A DNA stretch of 64,000 nt from Roseococcus sp. SYP-B2431. Its GTDB lineage: Bacteria > Pseudomonadota > Alphaproteobacteria > Acetobacterales > Acetobacteraceae. The notes under the pieces were generated by a model. That model had not been told where the DNA came from and did not search any database. It worked only from the letters and a program-made list of their open reading frames with translations. Shown one piece after another: positions 7,745 to 16,239 of this stretch (its first letter is position 1; each line of letters opens with the position of its first letter). The DNA lies in NCBI RefSeq assembly GCF_004336745.1, contig NZ_SJXD01000025.1, positions 434,001 to 498,000 of the forward strand. Reading direction: 5' to 3'. The translations under genes and the position numbers were made by a program.

Positions 7745-8644
7745 ATGCGCCGCCGGTCCCTCCTCGCCACGCCTTTGCTGCTCCATGCAGGAGAGGCGCG
7801 CGCGGAGGGCTGGCCGCGCGCGATGGAGGACGGGCTGGGACGGCGCGTGGAGATCCCGGCGTCGCCTCAGCGGATCATCGGCATCTTCGCCTCCAATGTG
7901 GAGATGCTGGCTTCTCTCGGCCTCGTGCCGCGCCTGGTGGGGATCGAGGCCTTCACGCGCTTCCCGCCCGAGGTCGTGAACCTGCCCAAGGTGGGCGGGC
8001 GGCTGGGCTTCTCGGCCGAGGCCATCGCGCGGCTGGCGCCGGACCTCGTGGTGATGACGCCGGCCCGGCAGGCCGCGCATCTGCTGATCGCGCCGCTGTC
8101 GCGGCTGGGAATCCCGTGCCTCGTCGTGATCCATGGGAACCTGCCGCGCATCTTCTCCAATATCGAGCTGCTGGCGCGCGCGACCGGCTCCGAGGAGCGC
8201 GCGGCGGAACTGCTGCGCGGCCTGCCGGTCCGGCTCGAGGCGGTCGCCGCCAGGATCGCGGGCCGGCCGCCGGTGCGGGTCTTCCTGGAAGTGTCCTCCA
8301 CCGGCCGCGGCGCCTACGGCACCCCCCGGCCGGACACCTACACCATGGACATCCTGATCCGCGCCGGCGGCGTCCCCGCCTTGCCGCCGCTGCCCGCCGC
8401 CGGCCCGCCGCAGGTCTCGGGCGAGGCCATCCTCCGTGCCGATCCGGAGATCTATCTCGTCGCCGGGCGGCCGGACCAGGCCGCCGAGGTGGCGCTGCGC
8501 CCGGGCTTCGCCGGGATCGCGGCGGTGCGCCAGGGCCGGGTGCATGTGGTATCGCGCTCGGAGCTGCTGATCCCGGGACCGCGCGCCGTGAACGGCGTGG
8601 AGAGCGTCGCGCGGATCCTGCATCCGGAGGCCTTTGCCGCGTGA
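7745..8644 (+). CDS. btuF: Periplasmic cobalamin-binding protein of the ABC importer
   Basis: This 299-residue protein is a class III (BtuF/FhuD-type) substrate-binding protein. It has an N-terminal signal peptide (MRRRSLLATPLLLHAGEARA), then a characteristic start of the mature domain, GRRVEIPASPQRIIGIFASN. The hinge-helix architecture is suggested by ARLAPDLVVMTPARQ and by the C-terminal half with LRADPEIYLVAG and PGFAGIAAVRQGRVHVV. It begins two bases after btuB and its stop overlaps the GTG start of the permease gene. The operon and riboswitch make cobalamin the probable ligand, although relatives in the same fold bind heme or siderophores. Confidence 0.88.
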   Translation: MRRRSLLATPLLLHAGEARAEGWPRAMEDGLGRRVEIPASPQRIIGIFASNVEMLASLGLVPRLVGIEAFTRFPPEVVNLPKVGGRLGFSAEAIARLAPDLVVMTPARQAAHLLIAPLSRLGIPCLVVIHGNLPRIFSNIELLARATGSEERAAELLRGLPVRLEAVAARIAGRPPVRVFLEVSSTGRGAYGTPRPDTYTMDILIRAGGVPALPPLPAAGPPQVSGEAILRADPEIYLVAGRPDQAAEVALRPGFAGIAAVRQGRVHVVSRSELLIPGPRAVNGVESVARILHPEAFAA

Positions 8645-9609
8645 TCTTCCTATTGCCGGTCATCGGGCTCGCGGCGGGTCTGCTGCTGGGCGCGGAGACG
8701 CTGAGCCCGGCCGAGATGCTGGCGCTGATCACCGATCCGGCGACGCCCATGTCGCATCTCATCCTGCAATGGCGCGTGCCGCGCGTGCTGGCGGCGGGCT
8801 GCGTGGGCGCGCTGCTGGCGCTGGGCGGCGCCATTTTCCAGGGCGTGTTCCGCAATCCCCTGGCCGAGCCCTATCTGCTCGGCAGCGCGGGCGGGGCGGC
8901 GGTGGGCGCGACCGTCGCGCTGCTGGTCGTGCTGCCCGTCCCGGCCGCGCTGGCCCTGCCGCTGCTCGCCTTCCTGGGCGCCTGGGGCGCGACCTGGCTG
9001 GTGCTGGCCATGGCGCGGCTGACGGGGCGCGCCTCCATCGCGGCGCTGCTGCTGGCCGGCGTCGCGGTCGCGGCCGTGCTGGCGGCGCTGCGCTCGTTCC
9101 TCATGCTTGCGCTGTCCGACGAGACGGTGAGCCTGCAGGCGGTGCTCTCCTGGGCATTGGGCGGGGTGCAGACCCCCTCCTGGCCGGAGCTCGCGCTGCT
9201 GGCGGCGCTGACGGTCGCGGCGGTGGCGCTGGGCCAGTCGCTGTCGCGCGGGCTGGACCTGCTCGGCCTCGGCGAAGGCGTGGCGGAGAGCTTCGGCCTG
9301 CCGGTGCGGCGCTTCGTGGCGCTGGCCGTGCTGGCGGCCGCCTTCATCGTCGCGGTCTCGACGGTCTGGGGCGGGCTGGTCGGCTTCGTGGGGCTGATGG
9401 CGCCGCATATCGCGCGCTGGCGGCACGGGCCGCTGCATCGCGGGCTGATGCCGCGCGCGGCGGCGATCGGGGCGGGGCTCGTGATGCTCTGCGACGGGCT
9501 GGCGCGGGCCGTGCTGCCGCCGGCGGAGATCCCGCTCGGGCTGGTGACGGCGCTGATCGGCGGGCCCTTCTTCCTCCTCGTCCTGGCGCGCGAGGTGCGG
9601 CGTGGCTGA
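8641..9609 (+). CDS. btuC: Cobalamin ABC transporter permease
   Basis: The 322-residue polytopic inner membrane protein belongs to the FecCD/BtuC permease family. Family hallmarks are WRVPRVLAAGCVGALLALGGAIFQGVFRNPLAEPYLLG near the N-terminus (positions about 40-78) and the coupling region with WGGLVGFVGLMAPHIARW. The start is a GTG at 8641 within a GTGA overlap with btuF; the frame is open further upstream but that part is btuF antisense to sense. The end overlaps the ATPase gene by 8 bases. It would form the membrane channel of BtuCDF. Confidence 0.92.
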   Translation: MIFLLPVIGLAAGLLLGAETLSPAEMLALITDPATPMSHLILQWRVPRVLAAGCVGALLALGGAIFQGVFRNPLAEPYLLGSAGGAAVGATVALLVVLPVPAALALPLLAFLGAWGATWLVLAMARLTGRASIAALLLAGVAVAAVLAALRSFLMLALSDETVSLQAVLSWALGGVQTPSWPELALLAALTVAAVALGQSLSRGLDLLGLGEGVAESFGLPVRRFVALAVLAAAFIVAVSTVWGGLVGFVGLMAPHIARWRHGPLHRGLMPRAAAIGAGLVMLCDGLARAVLPPAEIPLGLVTALIGGPFFLLVLAREVRRG

Positions 9610-10363
9610 GGTGGTGCTGGAGGGCAGGGGGCTCCACTTCACGGCCGGCGGCTCGCCCCTGGTGCATGGCGTCTCGACGGCGCTGGCGCGCGGTGCGGTG
9701 CTCGGCATCATCGGCCCCAACGGCGCCGGGAAGTCCACGCTGGTGAAGCTGCTCATCGGCCAGCTCTCGCCCGCTTCCGGTGGCGTCACGTTGATGGGCC
9801 GCCCGCTGCCGGACTGGCCGCGCCGCGAGCGCGCCGCCCTGATCGGCCATCTGCCGCAGCATTTCGAGCCGCATTGGGATTACCGGGTCGACGAATTGCT
9901 GCGCCTCGGCCTGGACCGCGCCGGCCGGAACGCGCCGGGGCTGGAGGCGCTCGCCGGGCATTTCGGCCTGGGCGCCATCCTGAAGCGCCACTGGTCCACC
10001 CTCTCCGGCGGCGAGCGCGCGCGGGCGCTGGCCGCCGCCGTGCTGGCGCCCGACCCGCCCGTGGTCCTGGCCGACGAGCCGGCCGCGGCCCTCGATGTGG
10101 GGCAGGCGGCGTCCCTGATGGCCCGGCTGCGCCGGCTCGCGGATGGCGGCGCGGCGGTGGCCGTCGTGGTGCACGACCTCAACCTCGCGGCCCGCTGGTG
10201 CGACCGGCTGCTGCTCATGGAATCCGGCCGGGCGGTGATCGAGGCGGACCCGGCCGAGGTGCTGCAAAGCCCCGAGCTGGACCGCGTCTTCGCCACCCGC
10301 TTCCAGCGCATCCCGCTGCCCGACGGCGGCATGGTCCTCGCCCCTGGCGAGTCCACCGGATAG
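9602..10363 (+). CDS. btuD: Cobalamin ABC transporter ATP-binding protein
   Basis: The 253-residue cytoplasmic ATPase has Walker [10 protein letters not shown] at about residue 39, a Q-loop in [10 protein letters not shown], signature motif [16 protein letters not shown], Walker [13 protein letters not shown] and the switch histidine in [12 protein letters not shown]. Start is GTG at 9602, overlapping btuC. This is the last gene of the riboswitch-controlled operon (methyltransferase-btuB-btuF-btuC-btuD). Similar ATPases serve heme and siderophore uptake, so the specific ligand comes from the context. Confidence 0.92.
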   Translation: MAEVVLEGRGLHFTAGGSPLVHGVSTALARGAVLGIIGPNGAGKSTLVKLLIGQLSPASGGVTLMGRPLPDWPRRERAALIGHLPQHFEPHWDYRVDELLRLGLDRAGRNAPGLEALAGHFGLGAILKRHWSTLSGGERARALAAAVLAPDPPVVLADEPAAALDVGQAASLMARLRRLADGGAAVAVVVHDLNLAARWCDRLLLMESGRAVIEADPAEVLQSPELDRVFATRFQRIPLPDGGMVLAPGESTG

Positions 10364-10428
10364 CCCTGGCCAGCGGGCATCGCTATATGAATCGGCTGAT
10401 CCAAGACAACGCCAGGACTTTGCCCCGC

Positions 10429-12285
10429 ATGCCCCAGTATCGTTCGCGCACCACCACCCATGGCCGCAACATGGCCGGCGCCCGCGGCCTCTGGCGCGCC
10501 ACCGGCATGAAGGACGGCGATTTCGGCAAGCCCATCATCGCCATCGCCAACAGCTTCACGCAGTTCGTCCCGGGCCATGTCCATCTGAAGGACCTGGGCC
10601 AGCTGGTCGCGCGCGAGATCGAGGCGGCCGGCGGCGTCGCCAAGGAATTCAACACCATCGCGGTCGATGACGGCATCGCCATGGGCCATGACGGCATGCT
10701 CTACAGCCTGCCCTCGCGCGAGCTCATCGCCGATGCCGTCGAGTACATGGTCAACGCCCATTGCGCCGACGCGTTGGTCTGCATCTCCAATTGCGACAAG
10801 ATCACGCCCGGCATGCTGATGGCCGCGATGCGCCTCAACATCCCCACCATCTTCGTCTCCGGTGGCCCGATGGAGGCCGGCAAGCTCGTGCATCGCGGCA
10901 AGAAGCGGAAGGTGGACCTGATCGACGCCATGATCGTCGCCGCCGACAGCAGCGTCACCGACGAGGAGGTGGAGGCCATGGAGCGCTCCGCCTGCCCGAC
11001 CTGCGGCTCCTGCTCGGGCATGTTCACCGCCAATTCCATGAACTGCCTGACCGAGGCGCTGGGCCTGGCGCTGCCTGGCAACGGCACGGTGCTGGCCACG
11101 CATGCCGACCGCAAGCGCCTCTTCCTCGAGGCCGGCCGCCGCATCGTCGAGATCACGCGGCGCCACTACGAGACCGATGACTTCTCCGTGCTCCCGCGCG
11201 AGATCGCGACCGTCGCGGCCTTCGAGAACGCGATGACGCTCGACATCGCCATGGGCGGCTCCACCAACACGGTGCTGCACCTGCTGGCCGCCGCGCATGA
11301 GGGCGAGGTGCCCTTCTCCATGGCCGATATCGACCGGCTCTCGCGCCGCGTGCCGGTGCTGTGCAAGGTCGCGCCCTCGGTCGCCGACGTGCATGTCGAG
11401 GACGTGCACCATGCGGGCGGCATCATGGCCATCCTGGGCGAGCTGGAGCGCGGCGGGCTGATCGACACCACCGTCAGCCGCGTGGACGCGCCGACGCTCG
11501 GCGAGGCTCTGGAGAGCTGGGACGTCCGCCGCACGGTGGACAACACGGTGCCGGAGTTCTTCTGCGCGGCGCCCGGCGGCGTGCCGACCCAGGTCGCCTT
11601 CTCGCAGTCCGAGCGCTGGGAAGAGGTGGACATGGACCGCGAGACCGGCGTCATCCGCGACATGGAGCACGCCTTCTCGAAGGATGGCGGCCTCGCCGTG
11701 CTCTACGGCAACATCGCGGCCGAGGGCTGCATCGTGAAGACGGCCGGCGTGGACGCCGCGATCCTGAAGTTCACCGGCCCCGCGAGGGTCTTCGAGAGCC
11801 AGGATGCGGCGGTCGAAGGCATTCTGGGCGGCGCGGTGAAGGCCGGCGAGGTCGTGGTGGTGATCTACGAAGGGCCGCGCGGAGGGCCGGGCATGCAGGA
11901 GATGCTCTATCCGACGAGCTACCTGAAGTCGAAGGGTCTCGGGAAGGTCTGCGCGCTGGTGACGGACGGGCGGTTCTCGGGCGGCTCGTCGGGCCTGTCG
12001 ATCGGGCATGTTTCGCCGGAAGCCGCCGAGGGCGGGCCGATCGGGCTCGTCGAGACCGGCGACCTGATCGAGATCGACATTCCCTCGCGGACCATTCAGC
12101 TCGCGGTGTCCGACGAGGAGATGGCGCATCGCCGGGCGAAGATGGAAGCGAAGGGCGAGGCGGCCTGGCACCCGACCGAGCCGCGCAAGCGCAACGTGAC
12201 GACGGCGCTCAAGGCCTATGCCGCGCTGGCGAGCAGCGCGGCGAGGGGTGCGGTGCGCGATCTGTCGGCGCTCAAGCGGCGCTGA
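10429..12285 (+). CDS. ilvD: Dihydroxy-acid dehydratase
   Basis: IlvD dehydrates 2,3-dihydroxy-isovalerate and -methylvalerate in valine and isoleucine synthesis, using an Fe-S cluster and Mg2+. The 618-residue length and the N-terminus [20 protein letters not shown] match the long enterobacterial-type IlvD. Cluster and active-site cysteines are visible in [10 protein letters not shown] and [19 protein letters not shown], and the C-terminal part has [23 protein letters not shown] further in-frame ATG lies at 10387, but homology favours 10429. It follows the btu operon after 65 bases and is probably a separate transcription unit. Confidence 0.96.
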   Translation: MPQYRSRTTTHGRNMAGARGLWRATGMKDGDFGKPIIAIANSFTQFVPGHVHLKDLGQLVAREIEAAGGVAKEFNTIAVDDGIAMGHDGMLYSLPSRELIADAVEYMVNAHCADALVCISNCDKITPGMLMAAMRLNIPTIFVSGGPMEAGKLVHRGKKRKVDLIDAMIVAADSSVTDEEVEAMERSACPTCGSCSGMFTANSMNCLTEALGLALPGNGTVLATHADRKRLFLEAGRRIVEITRRHYETDDFSVLPREIATVAAFENAMTLDIAMGGSTNTVLHLLAAAHEGEVPFSMADIDRLSRRVPVLCKVAPSVADVHVEDVHHAGGIMAILGELERGGLIDTTVSRVDAPTLGEALESWDVRRTVDNTVPEFFCAAPGGVPTQVAFSQSERWEEVDMDRETGVIRDMEHAFSKDGGLAVLYGNIAAEGCIVKTAGVDAAILKFTGPARVFESQDAAVEGILGGAVKAGEVVVVIYEGPRGGPGMQEMLYPTSYLKSKGLGKVCALVTDGRFSGGSSGLSIGHVSPEAAEGGPIGLVETGDLIEIDIPSRTIQLAVSDEEMAHRRAKMEAKGEAAWHPTEPRKRNVTTALKAYAALASSAARGAVRDLSALKRR

Positions 12286-12377
12286 GAGCGCGCGGCTCGG
12301 CTCCTGCGCGTGGTGCGGCGATTAGGGCTTGGTTGTTGAGGTGCGCGCTGAAACGTCCCACCGTTATCGTGGCGCCT

Positions 12378-13133
12378 TCAGCGCTTCCCGAGCTGTTCCA
12401 TGACCTTGCGAACTGCGTGGAAGATGATTTCTTGATCAGACGAGCCGCCGGAACGAGGTGGGGTATTCGCAAGCCGCTCCACCGACACAGGAGGGAACCG
12501 ACGTCGATGCAGCGGGTTCTCGCCGTTCCAATAGACGAGCCATAAGCTACTACCCACGCGGTCCAGGAAGCGGATAATCCGCTGCATCTCGATGAGATTT
12601 GTTGCTGCGAATAGCTCCGCCGCTTCTGCTCTCGCGGCGATGCTGTGGGCATAGACCTGGTTGCGGATGGGACGGTAAATCGCTTCAAATCGTCGCCGGT
12701 AGTGATCGCAGGCCCGACGGAGCGCGCGGAAATCCTTCGGCAACGGGACGTAGATGTTCTTGAGGTAATCACAGAGCCATTCATCCGCGTTGGCACTTCC
12801 TCGTCGCTTCCGGTCAGCTAAGCGGGATTCGGCGAATATTGCACCACTGTTGCTCTGCGCGCCCTTAACCAGCTTGTCGAGAGAGAAGCGAGCGTCCGTT
12901 TGGTCGAGAATGCGACCGAGCGTGATGAACAGCGTCGTCTGATTGGTTGCCTGCACGAGGTTCCAGAACTCGGGCGCATGGTTCAGCCGCTCGAGGAGCG
13001 TGGAGTCTTGCGAGGCGAAGCGATTGATCGCCGTCATTGCAAAAAAGCAACGCGTGACCACTACCACATTCGCCTGATAGGCGCTGAGCTGTGCCTCAAA
13101 CTCGGCTTCATCGGGCGGGGCCAAGGAGATCAC
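12378..13133 (-). CDS. HEPN-like protein of unknown function (AbiU2-like)
   Basis: The 251-residue, largely helical protein shows an RNQVYAH stretch at about residues 155-165, an R-x5-H arrangement typical of HEPN-domain proteins, many of which are RNases in defence or toxin systems. The N-terminal half (YQANVVVVTRCFFAMTAINRF, RLNHAPEFWNLVQATNQTTLFITLGRI) resembles AbiU2-type HEPN proteins from memory, not from a search. Base composition is clearly lower in GC than its neighbours, suggesting horizontal acquisition. Start is uncertain: a GTG at 13133 lies one base after the stop of the exporter gene and lacks a good ribosome site. No partner antitoxin is seen next to it. Confidence 0.55.
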   Translation of the reverse strand: MISLAPPDEAEFEAQLSAYQANVVVVTRCFFAMTAINRFASQDSTLLERLNHAPEFWNLVQATNQTTLFITLGRILDQTDARFSLDKLVKGAQSNSGAIFAESRLADRKRRGSANADEWLCDYLKNIYVPLPKDFRALRRACDHYRRRFEAIYRPIRNQVYAHSIAARAEAAELFAATNLIEMQRIIRFLDRVGSSLWLVYWNGENPLHRRRFPPVSVERLANTPPRSGGSSDQEIIFHAVRKVMEQLGKR

Positions 13134-13134
13134 G

Positions 13135-14706
13135 TTAGCGGACCCGCGCCCCCGGTGGCTTCTGCCTGAGCGTCAGCCCCGGCAGCACCGCCAGCAGGCA
13201 GGCCAGCCCCACCGCGACGAAGGCGTCGCGGAAGCCCATCAGCCCCGCCTGCGCCTCCACCATCCGCATGAGGAAGTCGTGCGCGGCGTCGCGCCGCACC
13301 ACCTCCGGCAGCCCGCCCTGCGTGTAGAGGTTTTCGAGCAGCCGCCGGACCTCCATCGTCGCGGTCCCGCCATCGATATAGGCGTTCAGGCCCTCGGCGT
13401 GCAGCTGCGTGCGCCGCTCCAGGTAGACGGCCAGCAGGTTCGTCCCGAAGGCGCCGCCCAGCATGCGGAAGAAGTTGATGCTGCCCGCGCCCTGGCCGAG
13501 CAGCGAGGGCGGCAACGCCCGCATCGCTCCCACGTTCATGTTGGGCATGGTCAGCCCGAGCCCGACGCGCCCGATCAGGATCCAGATCGCGAGCTGCCAG
13601 AAGGAGCTGTCCGTGCCGACGCCCGAGATCAGCCAGCTCGAATAGGCGAAGAGCAGAAGGCCGAGGCACACCGGGAGCCAGGGAGGCAGGAAATCCGCCA
13701 GCCGCCCGGCGAGGAGAAAGGCGAAGGCCACGGCGAAGCCCGCCGGCATCAGGATCAGCCCGGAGCGCGTGGGCGTATAGCCCTGCACCACCTGCACCAG
13801 CAGCGGCAGCAGGTAGGTCGAGCCGAAGATCGCGCCGCCGTAGATGAAGGCGACCATCGCCGCGCCGGTGAAGCCCCAGTGGCGGAACAGCCGCAGATCC
13901 ATCAGCGGCGAGCGCGCGAAGCCCTGCCAGGTGACGAAGGCCAGCGCCGAGAAGCCCGCGATCGTGAGCTCGACCGTCACGCGGTCCGAGCCCCAGCCGT
14001 GCTGCTGGCCGTTGGTGAGGCCCGAGAGCAGCGTCGTCATGGCGAGGGCCAGCAGGATCGCGCCCGGCCAGTCGAAGGCGCGCGTCCCGGCCGAGAGGCG
14101 GCCGGGCATGAAGGCCATGCCCATGACCAGCCCCAGCAGCGCCGTCGGCAGCGAGAGGAAGAACACCGCATGCCAGGAATAGTGGTCCACCAGCACGCCG
14201 CCGAGCGTCGGCCCGATGGCGGGCGCCATCACCACGCCGAAGCTGAACAGCCCCATCGCCGTGCCGCGTCGCTCGGGCGGGAAGACGAGGAAGATGATCT
14301 GCATGGAGAGCGGCTGCAGCAGCCCCGCCGAGCCGCCCTGCAGCACGCGGCAGACGACCATGACGGTCGTGTCCGTCGCGAAGCCGGCGAGCAGGGAGGT
14401 GACCACGAAGATCGCGATGGAGCCGACATAGGTGATCTTGAAGCCGAAGCGGTCCACGGCCCAGGCGTTCACCAGCATGAAGCCGGTATTGGCGGCCAGG
14501 AAGCCGGTCGCGAGGAGCTGCCCTTCCTCCTGTCCCATGCCCAGCGCGCCCATGATGTCGGGCAGCGCAACGACCACGATGGTGGAGGAGAGGATGCAGG
14601 AGATGGTGCCCGTCAGCGCCGTCAGCGTCACGTACCAGCGGTAGGCGGGGCCGAAGCGAGCGAACATGGCCTCGATGGAGGCGCCGCCGCGGGCCGGTTC
14701 ACTCAC
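13135..14706 (-). CDS. DHA2-family MFS drug exporter (EmrB/QacA type)
   Basis: The 523-residue inner membrane protein has about 14 hydrophobic segments, the DHA2 pattern. Family motifs are SSTIVVVALPDIMGALG in the first helix, VDRFGFK as motif A, RVLQGGSAGLLQPL as motif B, and FGVVMAPAIGPTLGGVLVD as motif C. It starts with GTG at 14706, 8 bases after the stop of the HlyD/EmrA-type adaptor gene, so the two form a two-gene efflux operon that would export hydrophobic compounds or drugs with an unlinked outer membrane channel. It ends with TAA, and the HEPN-like gene follows immediately. Confidence 0.92.
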   Translation of the reverse strand: MSEPARGGASIEAMFARFGPAYRWYVTLTALTGTISCILSSTIVVVALPDIMGALGMGQEEGQLLATGFLAANTGFMLVNAWAVDRFGFKITYVGSIAIFVVTSLLAGFATDTTVMVVCRVLQGGSAGLLQPLSMQIIFLVFPPERRGTAMGLFSFGVVMAPAIGPTLGGVLVDHYSWHAVFFLSLPTALLGLVMGMAFMPGRLSAGTRAFDWPGAILLALAMTTLLSGLTNGQQHGWGSDRVTVELTIAGFSALAFVTWQGFARSPLMDLRLFRHWGFTGAAMVAFIYGGAIFGSTYLLPLLVQVVQGYTPTRSGLILMPAGFAVAFAFLLAGRLADFLPPWLPVCLGLLLFAYSSWLISGVGTDSSFWQLAIWILIGRVGLGLTMPNMNVGAMRALPPSLLGQGAGSINFFRMLGGAFGTNLLAVYLERRTQLHAEGLNAYIDGGTATMEVRRLLENLYTQGGLPEVVRRDAAHDFLMRMVEAQAGLMGFRDAFVAVGLACLLAVLPGLTLRQKPPGARVR

Positions 14707-14714
14707 GCGCGCCC

Positions 14715-15863
14715 CTATTCATTGGCCTCGGCCTCCACCCGGACCAGCATGCCGGGGCGCAGCACGCCTGCCGGAGGCGGCGGGTCGAGCCGCACGCGGA
14801 CCGGCAGGCGCTGGGTGATGCGGGTGAAGTTGCCGCTCGGATTGGGGCTCGGCAGCAGGGCGAACTCGCTGGTCGCGGCCTCGATGACGCGGTCCACCAC
14901 GCCAGGAAACTCGCGCCCGGGCCAGGCGTCCACCGTCACGCGCACCGGCGTGCCCGGACGGAAGAAGCGGACCTCCGTCTCCTTCACATTGGCCTCGATG
15001 CGGATCTGCGCGGGGTTGTGCACCAGGATGATGCGCTGCCCGGCCAGGACGTATTCGCCTGGGTCCACGAAGATGCGGTCCACCACGCCGTCGAAGGGCA
15101 TGCGCATGGTGCGGTCGGCAAGGTCCAGCGCGGCGCGGTCGCGCGTCGCGGTCAGCTCGCGCTCCTGTGGGCCGAGCGCCTCGAGCTGGCGGGCGATGAC
15201 CTGCATCTCCTCGCGGGCGGCCAGTGCCGCGGCCATCAGCGCATCGGCGTTGCGGATCTCGGCGGCGGCGGAGATCACCCGCTGGCGGGAGGTGTCGAGG
15301 CCGGCGCGCAGCCGCTCCACGCTTTGCCGCGTTCCGCTGCCGCTGGCGATGAGGCTCTGGGCGCGGGCCAGCTCCGCCTCGGCGAAGACGCGCTCCGCCT
15401 CGGCGGCGGGCAGGGCGGCCCGGGCGGAGTCCAGCTTGGCGATGGCGGCCTCATGCGCGCTGGCGCTGGTGCGGTCCACCATGGCGAGGCGCGCCTCCAG
15501 CTCGGCCCGGCGGGCGCCGATGCCGGCGATGCGGGCGTTCAGCTCCTCGACGGCCAGCGCGGATTCGCGGCCGTCCATCTGCACGAGGAGCGCGCCCTCG
15601 CGCAGGCTGTCGCCGGCGACGGGCGGGATCTGCGTCACCCAGCCGGGCACGCGGCTGGCGAGGGTGATCATGTCCGAGGCCACGCGGGCGTCGTCGAGCA
15701 CGACATGGTGGAACTGCCAGTGCAGCCAGCGGAAGCTCAGGCCCAGGCCGGCGAGCACGACCAGAACGAAGGCCGCTGCCCGAAACAGGCGACGCCGCGG
15801 TCTGTCCCGCCTCACCTGATCGACGCCTTCCTGCGCAGCGCGCTTGGGCGGCCCGATATCCAT
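14715..15863 (-). CDS. HlyD/EmrA-type membrane fusion protein
   Basis: The 382-residue protein is a periplasmic adaptor anchored by one N-terminal membrane helix (AAAFVLVVLAGLGLSFRWL). It then has the barrel-sandwich start VLDDARVASDMITLASRVPGWV, a long alpha-hairpin rich in Ala/Glu/Arg (about residues 110-230), and a C-terminal beta-barrel domain (VRFFRPGTPVRVTVDAWPG). The start MDIGPPKRAAQ at 15863 is chosen over an upstream ATG at 15917 because it puts the basic segment and membrane helix at the usual distance. It pairs with the downstream DHA2 exporter in an EmrAB-like system. No regulator lies next to them. Confidence 0.9.
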   Translation of the reverse strand: MDIGPPKRAAQEGVDQVRRDRPRRRLFRAAAFVLVVLAGLGLSFRWLHWQFHHVVLDDARVASDMITLASRVPGWVTQIPPVAGDSLREGALLVQMDGRESALAVEELNARIAGIGARRAELEARLAMVDRTSASAHEAAIAKLDSARAALPAAEAERVFAEAELARAQSLIASGSGTRQSVERLRAGLDTSRQRVISAAAEIRNADALMAAALAAREEMQVIARQLEALGPQERELTATRDRAALDLADRTMRMPFDGVVDRIFVDPGEYVLAGQRIILVHNPAQIRIEANVKETEVRFFRPGTPVRVTVDAWPGREFPGVVDRVIEAATSEFALLPSPNPSGNFTRITQRLPVRVRLDPPPPAGVLRPGMLVRVEAEANE

Positions 15864-15987
15864 CTTCGACGTTTCCCAGCCTCCGGCAGTCCGGCGGCAA
15901 CTCGAGTTCGTGAGCATAGGATGAAATTTCGTGGGCCGCCAATCCGTTGGCGGGTTACCTCGCCGTCAGGTCACGCGCCGCGCCGGC

Positions 15988-16239
15988 TCAGCCTCCCGCG
16001 GGAATGAGCTCCATCCGGCAGGGGATGGCGCCGGTGTTCACCGAGCCGCTGATCGGGTCCGCGGGCCCGGTGTAGGACAGCGCGGCGTTCACGTTCACCT
16101 CCAGCACGCCGAATTCCGGCCCGGGCCGCTCCGGCAGCCACCAGCCCACGCCGGTGGTGAGCACGCCGGGCTGTGTGCGGTCCGAGACCTGCACGCGCAG
16201 CCGCACCGGCCCCTTGCCGCCCTGCGTCTCGACCTTGAT
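15988..16239 (-). pseudogene. Detached C-terminal piece of the molybdopterin oxidoreductase
   Basis: This is the same reading frame as the oxidoreductase at 16240-18138, continuing directly after an in-frame TAA. The 83 codons (IKVETQGGKGPVRLRVQV, GWWLPERPGPEFGVLEVNVN, then NTGAIPCRMELIPAGG and TGA) are a clear continuation of the molybdopterin-dinucleotide-binding domain. There is no credible ribosome site for separate translation; the first possible start is a GTG at 16206. It is probably untranslated, unless the TAA is a sequencing error or is read through. Confidence 0.7.
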
